From Sthenelais limicola (lineage: Eukaryota > Annelida > Polychaeta > Phyllodocida > Sigalionidae): a stretch of DNA of 64,000 nt. The notes under the pieces are model-generated. The model made no database searches. It saw only the letters and a list, made by a program, of their open reading frames with translations, and had not been told where the DNA came from. The stretch lies in assembly GCA_942159475.1 (NCBI GenBank), contig OW804096.1:135839625-135903624 (forward strand). Reading direction: 5' to 3'. Both the position numbers and the translations under genes were made by a program. Below, one piece after another: positions 39,677 to 53,480 of this stretch (its first letter is position 1; the number at the start of each line of letters is the position of its first letter).

Positions 39677-40820
39677 CAAAAATCCCAATTTAAGCAGTAA
39701 CATTCTGATACTATTTATTGTAATGTTCTGCCTCTGCCGGTAGGTTCTTGCATGCAGCTTGTAACTCTGTTCCATATGTGGCAGACAAGACATGAATTTT
39801 GTATAATAGAGAAAGGGACAAGTGGGGCTTGGTGTACAGTGATTGTTTTCATGGTTCATCGCAACAAGCAACTCAAGCAAATCACGGGGCACAAGGTATA
39901 CATCATATTAATATCAATAGCAACAAAAGTTCAAACACATTTTCCTTTCCCTCAGTTAAAGGCAAATTACTGTTCCTATATCAGCCAATAAAAATGTTTT
40001 TAAAAAATACAAGAATTTATGATTTTTCATAGTGAAAAAATGTGATTTGTGCAGCCATTCATTACCATTTGCACCTGTTTGCCCAAGTGCAGGAGTTGAA
40101 ATATTGAATTGTATTCTGCTGAACCAAGATAGCCAGATAGCATGTGTATCTAACACCAGCGGCGCTGACGGCTGCTATATCTCCCAGTAGGCTCAGAAGG
40201 AAGCTTCTGGCGCCACTCTGTTATGCAACAAACAACAACATGGCATTTTTTTTGGTTAATTTTCTGTTCCTAGATGTTTGATGTTTGGGTCATTTAATTT
40301 AACCCATATTATAATTTGCCATGAAAGGATATTTACTAGGCTTTTTTTGAGTACAAGACCACCACTCAGCTACCTGAACCATGTTAAGGCCAACTCTGTT
40401 TCCTGGGTTGAGGGTGCCATAACCGGAAGCTCCTGCCTAAGCTTCCAGCCGTTACCTCAAGATCCCATGTGCAGATCCCATGTGCAGATCCCATGTGCCA
40501 TGTATGAGTTTATCTTTCACTCGGATATTGCTATGATGATGAATTAGTTACAAAATAAGGAAAGAACTCTTTTCTGACTAATGATCTATGCGATTTCAGT
40601 ATATTATCACAAGAAAATTTTCAAAAGAAAGTTAAGAAAAATTTTGATGAGGACCCTCAGATGTCTTGGCAGTTGTTTCCTTTTTTATTAGTTATTTGCA
40701 AGACTTCTATTTGTTGCATATGATAAAAAAGAAGGTAAACAGAAAGTAGATATGGACGGGGAGTATAATGGTAGTATGGTATTCCTATCAACATGCATAT
40801 TGTTTGTGTAGCAGCACAGC

Positions 40821-41221
40821 AATGTATTACAGGGAAATGAGTCACAAGTGGCAAAAAGATAATTTAAGATATGATCATATTTGTAAGGATGAGATCAAGC
40901 CAATTCCAATGATAGTAGACACTAGGACATTGAATAAGTGTTTCTATATTTAAAGTTTGTCATTTTTATTTTTGATAAAAAGTTTGCAAGATTTCTGGTT
41001 GCACAGTAAGTAGTAAAGTAGCTATACTCTATAAGATGACCTTAGAAATGCATAGATATATTTAATACACAGTCTTTCAATTTGGTTAGCGTATCCATGC
41101 TACATACAACGTTAAGCACCCCTTACAGTGAAAGCATGCCCACAAAGGGATCTGGTGAGAAAAACACTTTAAAGAATATCAATTTTGCGAATTGTGACTC
41201 ATTTTCCTGAATGACATCACA
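40821..41221. repeat. MITE family B
   Basis: The left end is aatgtattacagggaaatga and the right end is gactcattttcctgaatgac. The full interior shares phrases with 16587-17002 and 59684-60087. Confidence 0.8.
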
Positions 41222-41570
41222 TGTTATACATGAGTTGATATCATTATTCATATGTTAGGGTAAGGGGATCGGAAAATGTACAATTCCAAGCTCTGCACAT
41301 CTAGTAAATTCAGTTCAACCAGTTGATAACGTATCTAATGTGATATGTTGTGTATTGAACGTCCATTTAATAAAATATTCTGGGGACATTTCTGGTCATA
41401 TTACTTGGTTCATTTTCATGTTAATATTCTTATAAAATACCTTGTGGGGATTACCTTGTTTACCGATTCTGGGGGTTGTGCTAAAGGGTATTAAGATTAA
41501 GGTCTAGACTACCACTACCAAGGGGAGGGGATTAACAAAGCCCAAGTACCTAGCATGTTTCAGGGTTCTG

Positions 41571-41684
41571 GAACATGTCTGGTTGCCATTCCTATTTTTG
41601 TTTGATTTTAGTTCTCTGTATTAAATGGAACATGTCTGGTTGCCATTCCTATGTTTGTGTGATTTTAGTTCTCCATATTTAATT
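41571..41684. repeat. 57-bp tandem duplication
   Basis: The unit beginning gaacatgtctggttgccatt is present twice, at 41571 and 41628, with a few differences. Confidence 0.85.
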
Positions 41685-43259
41685 GGGCATGTAACGATGC
41701 TTCTATGTATTGCCAAGTAACCAGGGGTGAGAGTGAGTATAGCAGGTTGCGTTGTGGCCAGGTAGAATTTAGTTTTGATTTGATATTACAATAGCCACCA
41801 CCAACTTGCTCTACACCTCTGGGTTGTGTATTTTATTAACTGCTCATTCGCCCATTCTGAACTACAATAAATAGAAGATCCCCGCAAGGTATAATAGTTG
41901 TTGTGTGTATTATTCATATTTAGTTATAATTCAAATATAGTTATACTTCCTTTGAGCAATCCTACAGGTGTACCTTACACACATTGCCAACAACCAAGTC
42001 ACTACCATCGCTTCAAGTATACCCTAGTAGTATCTCATCTCAACCGATATAGTTAATTCAAAACAGGCGCAGAAGGAAAAATATAAAAGCTAGTTATACA
42101 TTGATTTTGAATTTAACTTTCATTTACATGTAATATGTCAGAAATTTATTGACTGTCAACTGTTAATGAAATATTACTTTCACCCGGGTGAAGGTGAACA
42201 GTCACAGAATTATTGATTCCCATTTATTGAATAAACTAATACAGCAACAGCAACCTCTAACCTATGGCAATGAGATGGTTAACCTTAACACGAAAATGAT
42301 AAATTGGCTATTACTTTAAACCAAGACATTTATTCATAGGTAGAAACCTTTTGACAACTGATCAATCTCAATGTTCTATTTAATGTATGAATTAAAAAAG
42401 GAGATCCACAGTAGTGTTACACACTCACAAAAGTAATAATATAAGCAAAGAAGAAGATTGCTGTGGAAGAGGGTGAAAGAGGATGTAATCAAACTCATTG
42501 ATATACTAAAGAAGTAGCTGTTAGATTCAGCCAAAGCGGTGTCAATGTGTAAAAACTATCGCTAAGATGCCCAAACACGACAGCGATGAGATAAGTCCAA
42601 ATCCGTAAAGATTTCTATTTTTTAATGTGTGGACCCCTCCCGCTTTCTTTCCTTTCAAATGTAGACAGTTAGTTTTGATTACCTTGATTTACACTAAATG
42701 TCTGAGTATGTAAAAGCCAAGAAGGCAGGAAAAAGAAAAAAAGAACGGGTCCTTCATCGTCCTCTCAAAGTGGTGGTCACGTTTACACAAACAGCTAGCT
42801 TTCTCACCCTAGCTTGAGCAGAAGAGTGCGTCCCACTGTAATCTGTTTAATCAGAAAAAGGCCTTATCCCTACCTCTATCCCTTTGTGATGTTGTACAAT
42901 TTAACCCTCCGTCTCAATCGATAACAAACCTTTGTTGTGCCTTTGAATACAATTATTGGTCGACGTTACAGCCGCTGATGACGTCATAACTATTTGATAC
43001 TCAATCTGTCAATAATTAGCCGATCAGTTATTTGCCTGTCTAGAGCTTCCATACCATGAATCAATATGGCGGGTTATTGGAGCAAAGCGAGGTAAATACA
43101 TAGTTTGTCAATGCATTTTATTTTAAAATATGAGGTTGTGCCATAAAAATAGGATGAACTCATTTGGCATCTGACTTATGACTGTACTATCTGACATAAT
43201 TATGGGTCAGGTTGTACAATTGCTGTCCGAATGGCAAATTAAAAAAGTTGGTAAATTAA

Positions 43260-45400
43260 TATGTTATCTTCAACGCTGAACTATTCAGCCAAAATTTAAA
43301 AACACACAACTGGGAACCCCTATACCTATCTAGATCAACAAACAAAGCCTGGGAACAACTCTATCAAGTTATAAACTCCAAACATGATGCAATGTGCCCA
43401 ATCAAAACCATCAAAAATGTAAAACATAAACCATCATGGATAATATATGATCATATGAGAGAGATAAAACTCCGGGACCATCTATTTAGCCAGGCTAGAA
43501 AGTCTAAAGACCCAGACAAATGGGACAAAGCTAAGCAGCATAGAAAAGCAACTAATAAGATATTAAAAGAAGCAAGAAATAGTTATATAATCACCCAACT
43601 CCAAACTGAAAAAAATTCACCCAGGAAATTCTGGAATATCATTAGACAACTAGCACTGCCCGAAAAAATCAAAAGCAAGGAAAAAATTAGGATAACCAAT
43701 GACAAGAATGAATACCTTGATGAAAACCAATTAGCGGATTTTTTAAACCAGTACTTCATTGATATAGGAGAGAAATTAAGTAATAGCATAACCAGCCCAC
43801 AGGGGAACAACAGTGATGTAGAAAAAGAAACAAAACCTCAGACTAAGATAAATAAACCAGATTTTCATTTCAACTCAACTCCTATCTATCATAAACTCTC
43901 TCAATGACCATAAAAGCTCTGGATACACAACTATATCAACAAAAATATTTAAAACAGCCTTGAAAAGTCTCCTGCCACAACTGAAATTTATTATTGACTT
44001 AGCACTACAAACAAAGGAAATACCCCCAATATGGAAACAATCAGTGGTGACACCTATATTCAAGAACACTGGAAGCAGGACTGATACTTCTAACTATAGA
44101 CCCATCTCCAATATCAACATTATTGGCAAAATCTTTGAAAAATGTGTTTACCAACAAATGCTGGACTATATTAATGATCATAATATTCTTTCACCAAAGC
44201 AATATGGATTCAGAAAAAATAAGTCAACAGAAACAGCACTGGCAAATCTCTTAAAGCACATCTACAATGGAATAAACAGTAATCAAGAAACAATTGCAAT
44301 ATTTATGGACTTCAGTAAAGCGTTTGATATGATTAATCACAATATTCTGCTAAAGAAAATATAAAATTACTTCCCTGGAACTGAGATGACAAAACTTATA
44401 AAAAACTACCTAACCAACAGGCAGCAACAGACTGTAGTAAACAGGATAGCATCCAAACAAGTTCAAATTAAATGTGGTGTCCCACAAGGCACAACTTTAG
44501 GCCCTATCTTATTTATCCTTTATATTAATGACATGATAGAAGTAGTGAGACACAGTGAAATCCAACTATTTGCTGATGACACAGTTTTGTACTCCACTAA
44601 TGACAAAGTAACCCCACAACAGCTGCAACAAGATCTTGCCTCAGTGAGCACCTGGTGCAACAACAACAAAATAGTCATAAACACCAAGAAAACTAAATAC
44701 ACAGTCTACAGCAGTAAAAGGAAAAATACCAACTATAACCCTGGGCTTTTTAAGCTCAATAACCAATTGCTGGAGCAGGTGCAATCATACAAATATCTTG
44801 GAATTAACCTTGACAACAAATTAGACTTTCACACACATTTAGGTAACCTGATAAAAAATGTTAAAAAAAGGATCTACACATTAAAAAGGAACAGGAAAAT
44901 GATGACCCAAAAAGCTGGAGAGCTCATCTATAAATCTGCCATTTTCCCAGTAATAGACTATGGGGACTGTTTTTACCAAAGTAGTGGTATAACAAAATTA
45001 AACAAACTACAAGTACTGCAAAATCAAGCCATCAGAACTATATTCAACCTGAATAGAAGAACTAATACAACTCAATATGAACAAAACCTAAGACTGACTC
45101 CATTAACCAAAAGAAGAGAACACCATTTGTTACAATTATTCAAATCAACTCTCCTCCAAAACCCTGATGATATGAAGCAAAACCTCCATACAAGAACAAG
45201 ACACAACATAGGGAAAATCACCCTCTCAACGCAAATACCACAAAACCAAAAATACCAACAGAGCTTCCTCCACACCGGCACACTGCTATGGAACTCCTTA
45301 CCCCGACAAATCCAACTACAAGATGATAAACAAAAGTTCAAGTTAGAAAGTTTAAAATGGGTACTAGGAAAGTAAAAATAAGATAAATAAATAAATTAAT
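43260..45400 (+). pseudogene. 5'-truncated CR1-group LINE with RT
   Basis: The endonuclease is missing. The frame starts about 43290 with NAELFSQNLKTHNWEPLY and continues (MCPIKTIKNVK) to about 43905, where a frameshift occurs. The next frame carries [43 protein letters not shown] and IAIFMDFSKAFDMINHN, then TAA at 44362. After it come CGVPQGTTLGPILF, LFADDTVLY, YKYLGINLDNKLDF, FPVIDYGDCFYQ and the stop after 45375. An A/TAAA-rich tail ends near 45400. It sits between duplication blocks A and B of copy 2 and is absent from copy 1, so it inserted after the duplication or was lost from copy 1. Only one frameshift and one stop separate it from an intact RT. Confidence 0.85.
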
Positions 45401-46207
45401 AAGCAAGTAACCAGGAAATAAACGTGGTGTTTTGATTTGAAATGCTGCATCGATCTTCCTGGCCATTGCTAAATAGATCTCAAATAAAAGAATGTGCCAA
45501 ATGCTGTCAGATGCCAATATGCAAATAATAAATAATAAAAACCAAATAAGTCCAACCCATACTGTTACATACCATAAATGATATAATTCTAGAATCAAAT
45601 GTATAATCTAACATGTTTGTGAATGTGACACTTGTGACACGAGATGTATATTACTGACTATCATTATCATTATCATCATCATCATTTTGTAGCAACTATT
45701 CATGACTTATTTTTATCATTGTACACAAACTGTATTTTTGAAGTGATCTAAAATCTATTAGAATAACATAATGCAAGATAAAACATAATGGGATTTCTGA
45801 TTCATTAATAATGTATAAATCTATATAAATGTATACAAAAACTGAAGAAAATGTACTAGATATTGTATTATAATGTATTAGTAACAAAAAAAAATAAAAA
45901 TAAAATAAAATTACAAAAAAGGTATTGTCACAGGTTACTGAGGAAAATATGGAGAAATCCAGGAGATGTACCTGTATGAAAAGTATAAATAAAAACGTAT
46001 CCAAACCAAACCAATCTGATTCATAGATACATACATTTAAGTCTTAAGTCTTAAGTGGATATAAATCATACTAAAATAGTATGAGTGGTTCAAGTTTGTT
46101 TTATGAGCTGTATTAAATATGTTTTCAGCTTAAATTAAAAATAGACCCTCTTCACACATGTGGTGATAAAACTCATAATTACTCCAGTAGTTTTACAAAT
46201 ATGATTG
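45401..46207. other. Noncoding, AT-rich
   Basis: No coding sequence is recognised. An (atc)n run lies at about 45660-45690. The last 80 bp match about 1200-1272 of copy 1. Confidence 0.5.
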
Positions 46208-46420
46208 GCAGATGTACACATTTAGTAAAATCTGATGAATTAGGTTGCAATTTGGTCAATACTTGGTAAATTTGAATATATTCGGCATTGCATTGATTCT
46301 AGGAATCGGTTTGGTTTGGTTGAACTGAATTTTGAACTTAATTTATGTATTAAATTTGGGTTATTTGAGAGGATTGGTGAAGGTGAATTGTACATTTTTT
46401 GCCGACTTCACCCATATTGA
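46208..46420 (+). repeat. MITE family A
   Basis: It shares 'acacatttagtaaaatctga' and the 'gagaggattggtgaagg' right part with the 12641-12880 copy. The left terminus is eroded. Confidence 0.7.
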
Positions 46421-46543
46421 GGTAATATAGCTGGACACTTTTAATTTGGACACAATACATGTGAATGAAATAGGTAAATTCAAATATAAGCTCATACTAC
46501 GAGGCACTGGGATGATGTGCCCAAGCCTAATATGTACTACTAC

Positions 46544-46771
46544 TTGGGTCAGATGCACGATCGGCCCCTTTACATGTTGAGTAATTTTTGCTAAATTAGA
46601 CTGAAACATTGTCAATACTAGGTATATCTGAGTATATGTGATATTGCCTTTATTCAAACAATCAGTACGGTTATGTTGAACTGAATTTCTAACTTTATTC
46701 TTGTCTTGAACTCAGATTGTTTGAGAATATTTGTGGAGGTGAATTGTACATTTTCTGACGATTTGACCCAC
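46544..46771 (+). repeat. MITE family A
   Basis: Counterpart of 13013-13223, with a roughly 15-bp deletion just inside the left end and an intact right end (ttttctgacgatttgaccca). Confidence 0.75.
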
Positions 46772-49700
46772 TTATGACAGCTTAACTAGGTAAGTGTGAA
46801 TTAATAGGCCTAATTGGGTCACAGGCTAATTATATCACTGCAAGCCAATTATATTACTGTAAAAAACAAACATTGTCCAATAAATCTTTTTCCAATTTCC
46901 ACTCTATATCCAGCTCAAAATATCCTTGACTATGTGGTAAGGGATTGTTCATTTTTAACAACTAGGGGGAGAGGAGAATTTTCAGGAGCACCTTTTTTTG
47001 CACAGGCTTTAAAAGGGGGGGCACCTTTTTTTTGTGTAGACTCTAAAAGTGGTGGGTCTTCTTTTTTTCACCGATTTAAAGGGGGATCATACAATTTTGC
47101 TCTATATCCTAGTAGAGATGGTAATCAAGGTAATATGGAGATTGAGCGACTGCGAGGCACCAACTCAACACTGATGCATCCACTAACTTTTTGTACATTA
47201 TTACCGTTGTGGGGATATCTCGAGAGGCCTGCATTTTGCACGAGGGCAATGCAGATGCCCTCGGACTGATACACATTGTACTCCATTCAATTCAATTCAA
47301 AAATCCTTTATTGCTCATGTTATTACAAGAGGTTGATGATCTCTGACTATGGTGTCAGCTCCTCTGATGAGTGTTGTATTTTAGAACTTAGAGTTGAGTT
47401 GCAAATAAACTGAACTATTAGGCTAAATAACAACCAGTTTCAGTACATGTGAATGAAAGAATGGTAAAATGCAAGACTCTAGTCTAAGGCACCCTCTGGA
47501 AGAGCTATGGCTGCATTCCCAGTGTAATTTATCTTATATTTATAATGTACTGTTTTCGGAAATAAACAATATACATACATAATTATAGGGAGAACATCGC
47601 ACATATGGTAACAAGTAGTATAGTTAATACAGTTCATGATAACAAGTAGGTACAGTGGTGACGGTAATACAGACATTCGGGCAAGTTAAAGAGTTCCTTT
47701 TCGCCCCCATACTGCTTTAATGTTTAAACACACTCTGCCCCCCCCCCCCCCGGTAATAACTGCTAAGCGTGTTGAGCCAAGTTTCATGTCAACAGTTTAA
47801 TCTCAGATCAATCTTGTTTACCCCGTCTGGGACATTACAACCATTAAAAAGTTGTTATACTTACCATACTTGTTATGTAGGTCTATGGGAAAAGTCATCT
47901 CCAAATGTACATTTCACCATCCAAACATCCTCTGTAATGAATCAAATTTAAGAAAAAAAAGTATGTATCTATTGGAATTAGCGGATTTTTTTAATCAATG
48001 CAAGACCAGACGTAATTATAGACCTAACCTTTTTGCCTTTTTTATTATTTTTTGCACTCTAATTATCAGAAAATGTGTACAAAAGTGCGTGGTTTGTACA
48101 TTTTCTGATGATCTGACCCATGTTTGATCCTTGCTTCTCCATCTCAGTGTAGTAGTCAATGAATGTACCATTGGAGACTTCACATATTTGATGTGTCTTA
48201 AGAAAATGAGTCACAAGTCACTTAAAATACATTTTGAGATATCATTATATTTGAGATGAGATCAAGCCGATTCTAATGATAGTAAACATTAAGGACATCT
48301 AAGAAGTGTTTCTATATTTAATGTTTGATGTTTGATGTTTGGACAATTACCAGTAAAGTAGCTGAATATATTCCAAATGAATCAACCTAAAATTCAGCTT
48401 GATTACTCTAAACATATTATTCCATAAAAATGTCTAATATTTTTAGACACCGATATAGAATTCAGGGAGCAAAAGGTCAGGAAATTTGGGCACCTTTGGG
48501 GAAGGTATAGGTCAATGGAAAACTGCCGACACAGTGATCTGACTGCAGCACCACACAGGAGGGGGGGTAATGACCCGCAGCCAATTTGTGAAATGCCCTA
48601 TTGACCTTCACCAACCCTTTCAAACAACCCAAATTAATAATTCAAAGATTATATAAGCTACTGTCATTAAATACCAACACTCCATATAAAATGTGATTTG
48701 ATTATAAGCAGATATTCAGGATATGGTGGAAGGCCGGAGTTTCCCTAGCCATATTTAGCCTCGCTACCGCCCCCCCCCCCCCCCCCCCCCTCCGCTCCAT
48801 CCCACCACAAAACAAAATATATGATATTATGTCAACATTATGTACATAACTGGTGTATGTATATAGTATATATTCATTGTTTTAGTTACATTATATAGTT
48901 GTTCACTGAGATAGTTAAACCCACCTCAGACACAGCGCCAAGCAGTTAGTTGTTGACAAAAAAATCATCATATAAAACTGTTGAATATAAAACAAAAATC
49001 ATTCTTGTTGGCACTGTCTGGGACATTTATAATGACTAAAAAGGCTGTTATATTTTCCATACTTGACGAGACGCAACTATCGCTTTTTGCGGGAAAATAG
49101 CGACAAGCTAACACTCAGAACTAAGCATGTTGTACCTAAGGGACAATGAGTCCTTGCACTAAGGAGAAAAACGCTATTTTATTGCCCATTTTTCAACATC
49201 ACTCTATTGAAATCATCAATAATATCCACGTAATAGCATCATAAGACATTTTCCTTGGATTTCCGTCCATAATCTATACATCATTAATGCACACAAACAT
49301 AGATAGTCTGGTTTAGTCAGCAACAGCCTCACAGAACTTTTGAACTTGAACACCATTCCCGCCCCATACTACTCGTATACACCGCTGCCCATGCTCAGGA
49401 GAGAGAGAGGAGAACGCCCAATGTATGGAGTATTGTTGAGCGCATTGTGTATGCTCTATGGCTCATCTGAACTCATCGAAAAATGGAAAACCCATGTTTC
49501 ATATCATAAATAATGATGTACAAATCAAACCTGAGAATATTCTCTTTGGACTAAATAATGAACTAAATAATATAAAAATGTGTACATGGTTTACTCTCTT
49601 CACAAATGTTTCATCAAGATGAGTGTATTTCATAATTGTCATTTTATTACGACCTACGCCTAGGAATGAAAGGGGTTCGATGTATTATCGGCCCGGAGAG

Positions 49701-49830
49701 AACTAGTTTTGTTGATATATTGAATAAAGCTGTTTAAAAAAAAAAAAAATTGTTGAGCGCATGCAGTTAGGCATGCACTGACTATGGGGTGTGGGTTGTG
49801 AAGAGAAGTAATCAGCGCAAGCAATGAACA
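46772..49830. other. Duplicated upstream flank, noncoding
   Basis: Aligned to 13230-17860 in blocks. It carries a partial family B MITE (48187-48375), two poly-C runs (about 47740-47752 and 48771-48790) and a possible LINE 3' end at about 47281-47360 (Fsp-type 'attcaattcaaaaatccttta'). I see no coding sequence. Confidence 0.5.
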
Positions 49831-50071
49831 TATGGGTCAGATTTTCAGAAAATGTACAATGTGTCTTCTCCAATCCTTTCAAGTACCGCAAACTTAAGAC
49901 AAAAATAACTTTCAAAATGTTTTTTAACCTAACCAAACAGATTGCTAGAATCAATGCAATGCCAAATATACTCGAATTTACGTATCATTGGCCAAATTTC
50001 AGACTAATTTAGCAGAATTAACCCTAAGTGTAGATCTGCCAATTGTACATTTTTTGAAAATCTGACCCATA
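49831..50071 (+). repeat. MITE family A, best-preserved copy
   Basis: The left end is tatgggtcagattttcagaa and the right end is ttttttgaaaatctgacccata. The inverted ends are nearly perfect over about 28 bp. TA flanks on both sides (taTGGGTC...GACCCAta) suggest a TA target, as for Tc1/mariner-type MITEs. The interior is read in reverse relative to most other copies, and it has no coding sequence. Copy 1 lacks it. Confidence 0.85.
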
Positions 50072-50777
50072 TACTTTACACACTAATTTAGTGATTATAT
50101 AAAGCTCAGTACATAACAATTAACCTTTCTTGACAGATATACTACTGGTTATATAGGTATGTGGTTGAAGTCGCCTAAGAAAAATGTATGATTCCTCCCC
50201 TCTGTAAAAAATCAAATTTAAGATAGAAATGAAGTTAAACTCTATATTAGCAAGCAGATATTTTTTAATCAACACAAGATCAAATGTATTAATATATATT
50301 AAGTTTGTTTGCCTTTTATTTTTGTCTTTTTTCACTCTAATTCTCAGAATTTACTAAATGTGTAGATGTGCGGATTGTACATTTTCTCATAATGAGACCT
50401 TCTTCATTTGAGGGAAATTGGCCTTCACCAACCCTCTCCAACAACTCAAATTAAAAATGTTCAGAATACAGTTCAAGATATCAGGACTGAGATTCTGAAT
50501 CAATGCAATACCAAATATATTCTGATTTACCTATATAGTATTCATCATTTGTAAGCTGAATTCAGCAGAATTGACTTAATATGTGGAGCTGCCAATTGTG
50601 CATTTTCTGGCAACCAGACCCATCTCTTTTTGCGCTTTGTGGTGTCACTTGCCGATGAAGTAAATAATATGTCAGTAGGATTAACAGGGTGGAGTCAAAG
50701 ATGAGTCCCTACGTACATGAATAGAGTGAAGTACAATTACCTTACAGCAACAGAAGAAGAGAGACACAGTGTTAAGG

Positions 50778-50978
50778 ATGACTAGTAAGCGGGGGCTAGT
50801 TATAGCCCTATTGTTTACCTTTATTATAGACTTCATTACAGCTTCAGATACAGATGGACCACCTGGCAAAGCTATTTACGATAAGCCTTTGGAGAAGAAT
50901 GGGAAAACAGAAATTGAGGATGTGGCCCCACTCAAATTGTTACACGAAGGGATGTATTATCCGCTCAGCACATGTATG
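50778..50978 (+). CDS. Exon 1 of a paralogous membrane glycoprotein gene
   Basis: The 67 codons start [19 protein letters not shown], then [14 protein letters not shown], and end YYPLSTCM before the donor ATG|GTAAGT. It matches exon 1 at 18345-18536 along its length, with a three-residue insertion (NGK) and conservative changes; the signal peptide and donor are preserved. The ATG at 50778 is preferred over the GTG just upstream because it aligns with the ATG of copy 1. The rest of the gene is not seen in the window: no counterpart of exon 2 was found to 64000. It may lie beyond the edge, or the copy may be partial. Confidence 0.8.
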
Positions 50979-53235
50979 GTAAGTCTTTTCATGTTTATTC
51001 ATATATTGCTACGGTGATAAATCAATTCTTTTCTTATTCATTTAAGGCCAATAGATATTTAACAGTTACATGAGAATTCGCTCTATCCACAATGGATATT
51101 TTGGGGCGTTTCCTTTTATGAAAATAAAATGGTATTATATCTCAAACATGTCATGTCTTTCATTTATGATGAAATATGTTCATCAACCTCTCTACTCTAG
51201 ACCCTCAGATTACATAATTTACAGCCTACAAATTCTGCAATTAATGGTCTACCTTACTCCCAATATAAACATACAACTCATAATGTTGTATATAAATGGC
51301 TATAGCCTAGGAGCCAAACAAAATTTTAATAGCTAGCCCCACAATATAACAAATACAATTTCAAACACAAATCATTACAAATCAAAGTGTCTCACCCATT
51401 TCTTTAGTTTCACAATAAAAGTCACTCTATCGTGTTCTGTTTATTGTATATTCATTCTAGTGCTCACACAGTTCTCAGTCAATTTGAACAAAATGATTTT
51501 TCTCTAAAGTCTCCCATCACCCATGAGTGAATTATTGGTTCAACAAAGGAACTGTTCATAGTTAACTACTAGGGGGAGGACCATCTTTTTGTTGTTGTTG
51601 TTGTTGGAACTTTTATTTATCATTTAGATATGGTCGGTGGGTCTAAACTACCTACATAGGGAGGGTTTCAAGCCCTATCGGTCATGGTGTTTTTTTCGTG
51701 ATAAGGGTAATGACATACCTGTTGCGTCGACGGCACAAAGGTGGCCCTTATGTTGTTTGGTTTATAATAAAATGGTACTTACTAAGCAAGATATGGCGTA
51801 GACACTGTTATTACAATAGATATGAGAAGTCATATAAATATGTTTTTATATATGATTCATCTATACCATTGGTAAACTATCAACCTTATAAATATATTAC
51901 AAGTAGGTTGTAAATTCAAATATGCTACGCGAAGCAAAGCAATGTGCTAGTGGTCAGCTTCATCGGCCAAATGACCAGTGTAGTCATGTGTAGTCAAACA
52001 ATAGTGTAAAGAACATACAAAAGATGGTAAATGAGGAAGAGGGAGAGGAAGAGGTGGAATACTTATACAACTATTGGAGAATCAATGGTTGGGGAAAGAG
52101 GATGAGAGTATGGGGCATTTTCATGAGGAGACTAATCTTTCTCTCTGCACAGATTCTGAAAGGAGGGGTGGGGTATGGCGGGGGAGGGGGTCAGCATGTT
52201 TTGTGCAGACTTGGACATACACTCGGACACAAGTTGCCATATTGTACAATTCAGCAAGTTAATTGGTCTGGAATTGGACATGAATAATCTCAACATATTG
52301 CCTGATTTGGAGGGCACAGACCACAATTACTACTATACTTTGTACCCCTTTAAAAACCTCTATTTTAAGTATCAGAGCCCTGGAATATTACCCACCTTGA
52401 CCCCAAGTTAGAATTAAGCTCACCACAGTTCCTATGGAATTTGTAAAGTGCCCTATTCAACAGAAGAAATTGTTTTTTTCCCTAAATTATTGCTAGTAAA
52501 GTTCATGAAAGATGATGCCTCCTTTTGTCATCTAGCTCATCTCCTATGCCTTAATGGAATCAATTAAATTGCAAATGAATTATTCATTCATATTTTTGTT
52601 ATAACCTTTAAAGCCAACTCAGATGTCTTTTGTCATATAAAATCGACTTTAAAGCAACAAAGAAAACATGTTGTATACATTGTTCACGTTGTTATTATAC
52701 ATTTAACTGATGATGGGCATCCCACAAACGGGCCTGACTCAAAGGGGTGCAACATAAGAATCACTTTTAATAATATTTTCTTTAAGTCTCGCCCTGACCT
52801 CAAAATTAATCAAAACAACTTTCTGACTTCAACATGGTAAAGATGTCAGGAAATGTAAGAGGTAAGTTGGAAAATGGCACAGATTGGAAAATGACACAAT
52901 TTCTTTTGGACAAATGAAGGGGTTTAAATGATGAGGCAATGGTAAGAGCAATTGGGCAATCAAGAATAAACTCTTACGAAACAAAATTATTGATAATAGA
53001 TAATAGGGGAGTTGTATCACTCATTGCACATGTCTACTGCAGTGCATGCTGGGATGGAATTTTACATACACATATGTTGCAACATTTTTATCGACAATTG
53101 CAGGAATGTTTTCACCAATATCACAGTTTAAATTCAATTCAAACATGCTATATTGTCGGAATGATACAAAACAACAGGTTGTCCATTTTTGGCGTGCCAG
53201 ATCTTCCAATGAATGCCACAACAACATTATTTTGT
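50979..53235. other. Presumed intron 1 of the paralogue, noncoding
   Basis: No exon is recognised. A minus-strand LINE tail with (CAA)n and the 'ggtcggtgggtctaaactacc' 3' UTR phrase lies at about 51588-51690, related to 25388-25490. A Glu-rich short ORF at 52024 has no splice or domain support. Confidence 0.45.
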
Positions 53236-53480
53236 ACTAGCAAAGTACCTGTCCTCTGTACGGTCACCCTCTCTCCCCACATTTCCCCCTCTCCCTTGTT
53301 TCCCTTCCCCCTCTTCTCTGTCTCTCATACCTGTTTTTCTCTCCCAACCCCATCTCCAATACCTGCCCTCTCCCTCCCCTCTTCCTCACGCTCCCCCTCC
53401 TCGTTTTCTTTCCTTCCCCTCTCTCCCTTCCCCTACATCCTCTCCCTACCCTATTTTCTCGCCCCCTCTTCTTTTGTTGA
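53236..53480. repeat. Pyrimidine-rich tract with 'actagcaaagtacc' head
   Basis: Counterpart of 18566-19135: same head, same phrases ('catacctgtttttctctccc', 'cctacatcctctcc'), but shorter. ORFs here are artefacts of the repeat. Confidence 0.75.

Larger units (their letters stand above)
39677..43044. other. Intergenic, little content
   Basis: No gene is visible. It holds a three-fold 13-bp repeat (gatcccatgtgca) at 40461-40498, a family B MITE (40821-41221), a family A scrap at about 41265-41330 and a 57-bp direct repeat at 41571-41684. The remainder is unremarkable. The second unit of the segmental duplication starts at its right edge. Confidence 0.55.

Noticed and set aside
52024..52287. 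Glu-rich ORF in the presumed paralogue intron
   Set aside because: A short purine-rich stretch with no homology to exon 4 and no splice context.
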